8,716 bases of DNA, taken from Deltaproteobacteria bacterium. GTDB taxonomy: Bacteria; Desulfobacterota; GWC2-55-46. Made by a program: the position numbers and the translations under genes. The notes beneath the pieces are model-generated. The model had not been told where the DNA came from. It searched no databases and saw only the letters and a list, made by a program, of their open reading frames with translations. Positions within the stretch are counted from its first letter, which is position 1, and each line of letters begins with the position of its first letter. The DNA lies in contig JACRNN010000130.1 of the NCBI GenBank assembly GCA_016234955.1, positions 1-8,716 of the forward strand, read 5' to 3'. Of the stretch, positions 6,016 through 8,716 are shown piece after piece.

Positions 6016-6618
6016 CTACTCTATCACCCTGACCTTCATCTCTACCCTCTCGTTCGGGAGGTCCCTGGAGTTCCTCGGCAGGTTGACTATCTTATCAGCC
6101 ACGTCCATGCCCTTTACGACCTCGCCGAAGACCGTATACCGCCTGTCGAGGAAGTTCGAGTCCTTCACCACTATGAAGAACTGTGACCCGGCGCTGTCCG
6201 GGCTGGCTGACCGAGCCATGGAGACTATCCCCCTCTTGTGCGGGGTGTTGTTGAACTCGGCCTTTATGGTGTAGCCGGGCCCGCCGGCGCCGTAGACCGA
6301 CGTGTCCGTCCCTTTCGTGTTCGGGTCCCCGCCCTGTATCATGAACCCGGGGATGACCCTGTGGAATATCGTGCCGTCGTAAAAACCCTTTTTCGCCAGC
6401 GTCGTGAAGTTCTCCACGTGCTTTGGCGCCATGTCCGGAAAGAACCTTATCTCCATCTCACCGTACTTTGTCTCTATGACAGCCCTCAGCTCCTTTGTCT
6501 CTCCCACTTTTTCGGCTCCTTCCGCTTTCTTTAGTTCCTCAGCCCCGGTCGAGTCCTTCGGCAAAACAAGCGCGACCGCGAACAGGACGATGAAAAACGC
6601 CTTCTTTAATAGCTCCAT
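6016..6618 (-). CDS. Periplasmic cyclophilin-type peptidyl-prolyl cis-trans isomerase
   Basis: Catalyses cis-trans isomerisation of X-Pro bonds during folding of exported proteins. Predicted 200 residues: signal peptide MELLKKAFFIVLFAVALVLP with probable cleavage near STGA (residues 23-26), a charged Lys/Glu linker (27-43), then one cyclophilin domain (about 45-200). Active-site features seen: FHRVIPGFMIQGGD (85-98) with the catalytic R87 and Q95, MARS (134-137), GSQFFI (144-149) and LDRRYTVFG (157-165). The position often filled by Trp in eukaryotic cyclophilins is not, as is usual in bacterial types. I chose ATG 6618 because the signal peptide begins there. The frame is open back to a TTG at 6690, which would add 24 residues before the signal peptide and is unlikely. 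Shine-Dalgarno is only a weak GGGGG. Single-gene unit flanked by repeats. Confidence 0.9.
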   Translation of the reverse strand: MELLKKAFFIVLFAVALVLPKDSTGAEELKKAEGAEKVGETKELRAVIETKYGEMEIRFFPDMAPKHVENFTTLAKKGFYDGTIFHRVIPGFMIQGGDPNTKGTDTSVYGAGGPGYTIKAEFNNTPHKRGIVSMARSASPDSAGSQFFIVVKDSNFLDRRYTVFGEVVKGMDVADKIVNLPRNSRDLPNERVEMKVRVIE

Positions 6619-6661
6619 TGAAGTACGACCCCCTGCCTTGATTGTAATTAAAGAGCTTAAT

Positions 6662-6690
6662 ACTTTAACCCTATCCGGGGGAAAAATCAA
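6662..6690 (-). promoter_or_regulatory. Candidate sigma-70-type promoter of the cyclophilin gene
   Basis: Minus strand TTGATT, 17 bases, TAAAGT, each hexamer matching the consensus at 4 of 6 positions, about 45 bases before the ATG. An alternative is a perfect -10 TATAAT at 6690-6695, but its -35 at 6713-6718 is poor (TTCGGG). Either is only a suggestion from the sequence. Confidence 0.3.
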
Positions 6691-6751
6691 TTATAATCAA
6701 GGGCCGGTCATACCCGAAGGAATCATTATAACGGCCATTTCGAATTTTGGT

Positions 6752-6812
6752 GGTGGCGGGAGTTTCCTCCTGCCACCGTTCGAATTGCCGTCGGGAGGAA
6801 ACTCCCGACGGC
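6752..6812. repeat. Pair of REP-like hairpins in opposite orientation
   Basis: First hairpin: GGTGGCGGGAG, loop TTTC, CTCCTGCCACC (6752-6777, one G-T pair). Second: GCCGTCGGGAG, loop GAAA, CTCCCGACGGC (6787-6812, perfect 11-base arms). The inverse complement of the second resembles the first (both contain CGGGAGTTTCCTCC), so they form an inverted pair of one unit, as in BIME-type repeats. TTCGAATT words flank the first hairpin on both sides. Confidence 0.65.
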
Positions 6813-6829
6813 ACTGTAAGCAACAGGGA

Positions 6830-6888
6830 ATTCGCTCGCTTGACCCCGCGGCAAGCCGCGGGCTGGGCGCTCGCTATGCATGTTCACC
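6830..6888. repeat. 59-base interspersed repeat, copy 2, overlapping the end of the nucleotidyltransferase gene
   Basis: 57/59 identical to 5903-5961. Central perfect hairpin CCCGCGGC-AA-GCCGCGGG. The last bases (TTCACC) overlap the final codon and supply the TGA stop of the minus-strand gene that ends at 6884, so the repeat edge sets the C-terminus. Confidence 0.8.
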
Positions 6889-8380
6889 CCCCGCCCAGCC
6901 ACTTCTTTATCCGGATGACGGCGTCCTTCCTGTTCCTGATGGCGCCCTGCTCCACGCCCTCGGCTATCTTCTCCATTATCTCGCCGACTATCCTGCCCTC
7001 GGAGACGCCGAAGGTCTTCATCACTTCCCTGCCGGTAAAGAGCGCCCTCGGTCTCTTCTTCGTGTAGACGTCGTAGTAAAAGGCGAACATCTCCCTTGCC
7101 GTTCGCAAAAGGGCCTCATCCTCCCCACCGCTGCTCGCCCTCGCGTCGGCAAGGGCGAGCAGGAGCAGGTCTATCCCGGCGTCATCCCCCGCCGCCCTGA
7201 AGAAGTGGCCCTTTGCCCGCGCGGTGCGCTCTTTCAAGGATGCGAGCATGAACGCCCTGTGGTGGTCCTTCACGGCCCTCGATGCGCGGGTGGCCAGGGC
7301 GCGGCTGAACTTGAGGGAAGTAAAAAGCCCTTTCACCATCCTGCTCCCCTCGAAGTCGTGGCCTATGAAACGCGGCCTCTCCCCCGCTGACGTAATGCAG
7401 GCGGGCTTGCCCGCGTCGTGGAAGAAGGCGAGCATCTTGAGGAATGCCGTCCTTTTAATCGGGCCCAGGGCCACCCCGAGGTGGGCCTTTATCAGGGATG
7501 AATAACCGGGGAATAGACTTTCGGGGTCAGAAGATATTATATCCTCGCATTCCTCGACCACCCTGATGGAGTGCTTGAGGAGATCGTACCCCTCCACGTC
7601 CCCCCAGCGCGCGGCCTCCGGGAGGATGACGCCCATGATGCCGGTATCCAGAAGCGTCCTCAGCGCGCCCGCCGCGCCGTCGGATGAGAATATCGCGACG
7701 AGTTCGTCCCTGACCCTCTCTATAGAGACGTTCTTCATAAGCCCGGCCTTGAGCCTGATGAGCGCGAGGGTCTCCCCCTCTATATCGAGGCCGTACTGGA
7801 GGGCCAGCCTCACCGCCCTCAAGCACCTCAGCGGGTCGTCGTCAAAGACCCCCCTGGACGTCATCCTGAGAAGCCTCTCTCTTGCGTCTCCGAGCCCGTT
7901 GCACGGGTCTATGATAATGGGGTCTTCGTTGCCGAAGAGGTCCGAGAGTTCTATCGATAGGGCGTTGACGGTGAAGTCCCTCTTGCCGAGGTCATATACG
8001 ATGCCCTCTTCCTTGACCGGGGAGAAGTCCACCGTATAAGCTCCACCCCCGGATTTTACGGCCACCCTGCAGGACGAGCTCTCCTTGTCAAGGAGGAACC
8101 ATGCGCCCCGCAAGGCCATCGCCGCGGCCTCTGAGAATGCCGCCGCGTCTCCCTGGACGATGAAGTCATAGTCCGGCGCAGGGGCGGCGCAGAGGGCGAG
8201 GTTCCGGAGGGCCCCTCCGACGATGTAGACCGTTACCCCGGCTTTCACGGCCCCATCATGGACGGCGCGCACCGTGGGATCGGCCCTGAGCGCTTCCATG
8301 GGCCCGCGGCCCTGAAAAAAAGAAAGGGCCGAGACGCCCCGGCCCGCACGCGCGATATCGATATGTCCTTCCCGCTTCAC
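6884..8380 (-). CDS. Class II CCA tRNA nucleotidyltransferase / poly(A) polymerase family protein with HD domain
   Basis: Adds nucleotides to RNA 3' ends: CCA (or part of it) on tRNA, or poly(A) tails; the sequence alone does not settle which. 498 residues. Nucleotidyltransferase head: GGALRN (55-60), metal-binding DYD (D70, D72) and a third carboxylate D118 in VDFSP. Then RDFTVNAL (134-141), DPLRCLRAVR (182-191) and ERVRDEL (221-227), the usual order for class II enzymes. An HD-type phosphohydrolase region follows (about 268-415) with HDAGKP (321-326) and HD (341-342). The usual GGxVRD has Asn60 in place of Asp. The GTG start at 8380 overlaps the TGA of the upstream TPR gene as GTGA, which suggests translational coupling; AGAGG lies a suitable distance upstream. 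ATG 8299 (MEALRADP) is a possible alternative that would remove 27 poorly conserved-looking residues. Stop codon lies in a repeat. Confidence 0.88.
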   Translation of the reverse strand: MKREGHIDIARAGRGVSALSFFQGRGPMEALRADPTVRAVHDGAVKAGVTVYIVGGALRNLALCAAPAPDYDFIVQGDAAAFSEAAAMALRGAWFLLDKESSSCRVAVKSGGGAYTVDFSPVKEEGIVYDLGKRDFTVNALSIELSDLFGNEDPIIIDPCNGLGDARERLLRMTSRGVFDDDPLRCLRAVRLALQYGLDIEGETLALIRLKAGLMKNVSIERVRDELVAIFSSDGAAGALRTLLDTGIMGVILPEAARWGDVEGYDLLKHSIRVVEECEDIISSDPESLFPGYSSLIKAHLGVALGPIKRTAFLKMLAFFHDAGKPACITSAGERPRFIGHDFEGSRMVKGLFTSLKFSRALATRASRAVKDHHRAFMLASLKERTARAKGHFFRAAGDDAGIDLLLLALADARASSGGEDEALLRTAREMFAFYYDVYTKKRPRALFTGREVMKTFGVSEGRIVGEIMEKIAEGVEQGAIRNRKDAVIRIKKWLGGG

Positions 8381-8716
8381 AGAAGCTCAACCTCTATAAG
8401 GCCGTCATCGAGCGGTATGAGGGGGGCGGCATGGGTGGGTATCGCGGGCGCGGCCCTTACCTTCCCGGCCACCTCGCGGTAGGCCTTGTCCATGCCGTAT
8501 ATGGACTTGAATATCTGCAGCGACTCCTCCTTCTTGTCTGCGTTCTCGTAGGCGAGGGCAAGCTCGTACATTATTCCCTTGCGCTCCTCGTCGCTCGTGC
8601 CCCTGACCTTCAGGCCCTTGAGATAATATACTATCGCCTCGTCCGGGTTTGACTGGTGCATGGCGCACAGGCCGAGCCTCGCGTAGCAGTCGAACTCGAG
8701 CCTCTGTTCCTTCAAC
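8377..8716 (-). CDS. TPR-containing protein, C-terminal part (5' end beyond the window)
   Basis: The frame is open to the window edge, so only the last 112-113 residues are seen; the TTG near 8715 is likely an internal Leu. Helical repeats of tetratricopeptide type: YARLGLCAMHQSNPDEAIVY, then YELALAYENADKKEESLQIF, with the alternating small and aromatic residues expected of TPR helices, so a protein-protein interaction scaffold. The last 30 residues are Ala/Pro-rich and end in an acidic, hydrophobic tail (DDGLIEVELL). Nothing shows its partner or location. Its TGA overlaps the GTG start of the nucleotidyltransferase gene by 4 bases, so the two are probably co-transcribed and translationally coupled. 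Confidence 0.75.
   Translation of the reverse strand, partial: LKEQRLEFDCYARLGLCAMHQSNPDEAIVYYLKGLKVRGTSDEERKGIMYELALAYENADKKEESLQIFKSIYGMDKAYREVAGKVRAAPAIPTHAAPLIPLDDGLIEVELL

Noticed and set aside
6619..6690. Start of the cyclophilin gene at TTG 6690
   Set aside because: It would place 24 non-signal residues before an evident signal peptide and would overlap the likely promoter.
6404..7390. Long plus-strand open frame of 328 codons
   Set aside because: It is antisense to the cyclophilin and nucleotidyltransferase genes and crosses the repeat-rich spacer; its Pro/Arg-rich translation is a shadow of GC-rich coding DNA.

Overview
The window looks like chromosomal DNA of an uncultured, GC-rich Gram-negative bacterium of deltaproteobacterial or Nitrospirota type. 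This is an inference from gene content (exosortase/PEP-CTERM regulators, sigma-54 control, a periplasmic cyclophilin) and from coding regions that freely use ATA for Ile and AGG for Arg. No rRNA, tRNA, transposase gene or CRISPR array is visible.

Left part (1-4060): a regulatory system and a probable target. The plus strand carries the C-terminal three quarters of the membrane sensor kinase PrsK (its 5' end lies outside the window), followed 16 bases later by its response regulator PrsR, a receiver/sigma-54-activator/HTH protein. prsR is split by a frameshift just after the phosphoacceptor Asp, at an imperfect 8-base tandem duplication (about 1791-1805). Convergent to it, on the minus strand, is a secreted PEP-CTERM protein with signal peptide, VPEPS motif, membrane segment and Arg tail. 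This gene has a textbook -24/-12 sigma-54 promoter (TGGCATG-N4-TTGCA) and a possible activator site 85-115 bases further upstream. The locus therefore shows kinase, activator, promoter and cell-surface product in about 4 kb; the exosortase itself is not in the window.

Middle (4060-6015): a free-standing B12-binding-type radical SAM enzyme on the minus strand, then about 370 bases of noncoding, repeat-rich DNA.

Right part (6016-8716), all minus strand: a periplasmic cyclophilin peptidyl-prolyl isomerase; a repeat-rich spacer; a class II tRNA nucleotidyltransferase/poly(A) polymerase with an HD domain; and the C-terminal end of a TPR protein whose TGA stop overlaps the GTG start of the nucleotidyltransferase by 4 bases.

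The spacers hold a dispersed family of small palindromes with the core CCGC-NN-CAAG-NN-GCGG (five copies). Paired base changes in the stem suggest that the hairpin itself is maintained. Two copies lie in a 59-base repeat that is 57/59 identical, and one of these supplies the stop codon of the nucleotidyltransferase. Other palindromes, an inverted hairpin pair and an element with 19-base inverted ends share the same spacers. The main points for follow-up are the broken prsR next to an intact-looking sigma-54 target, and this structured repeat family.
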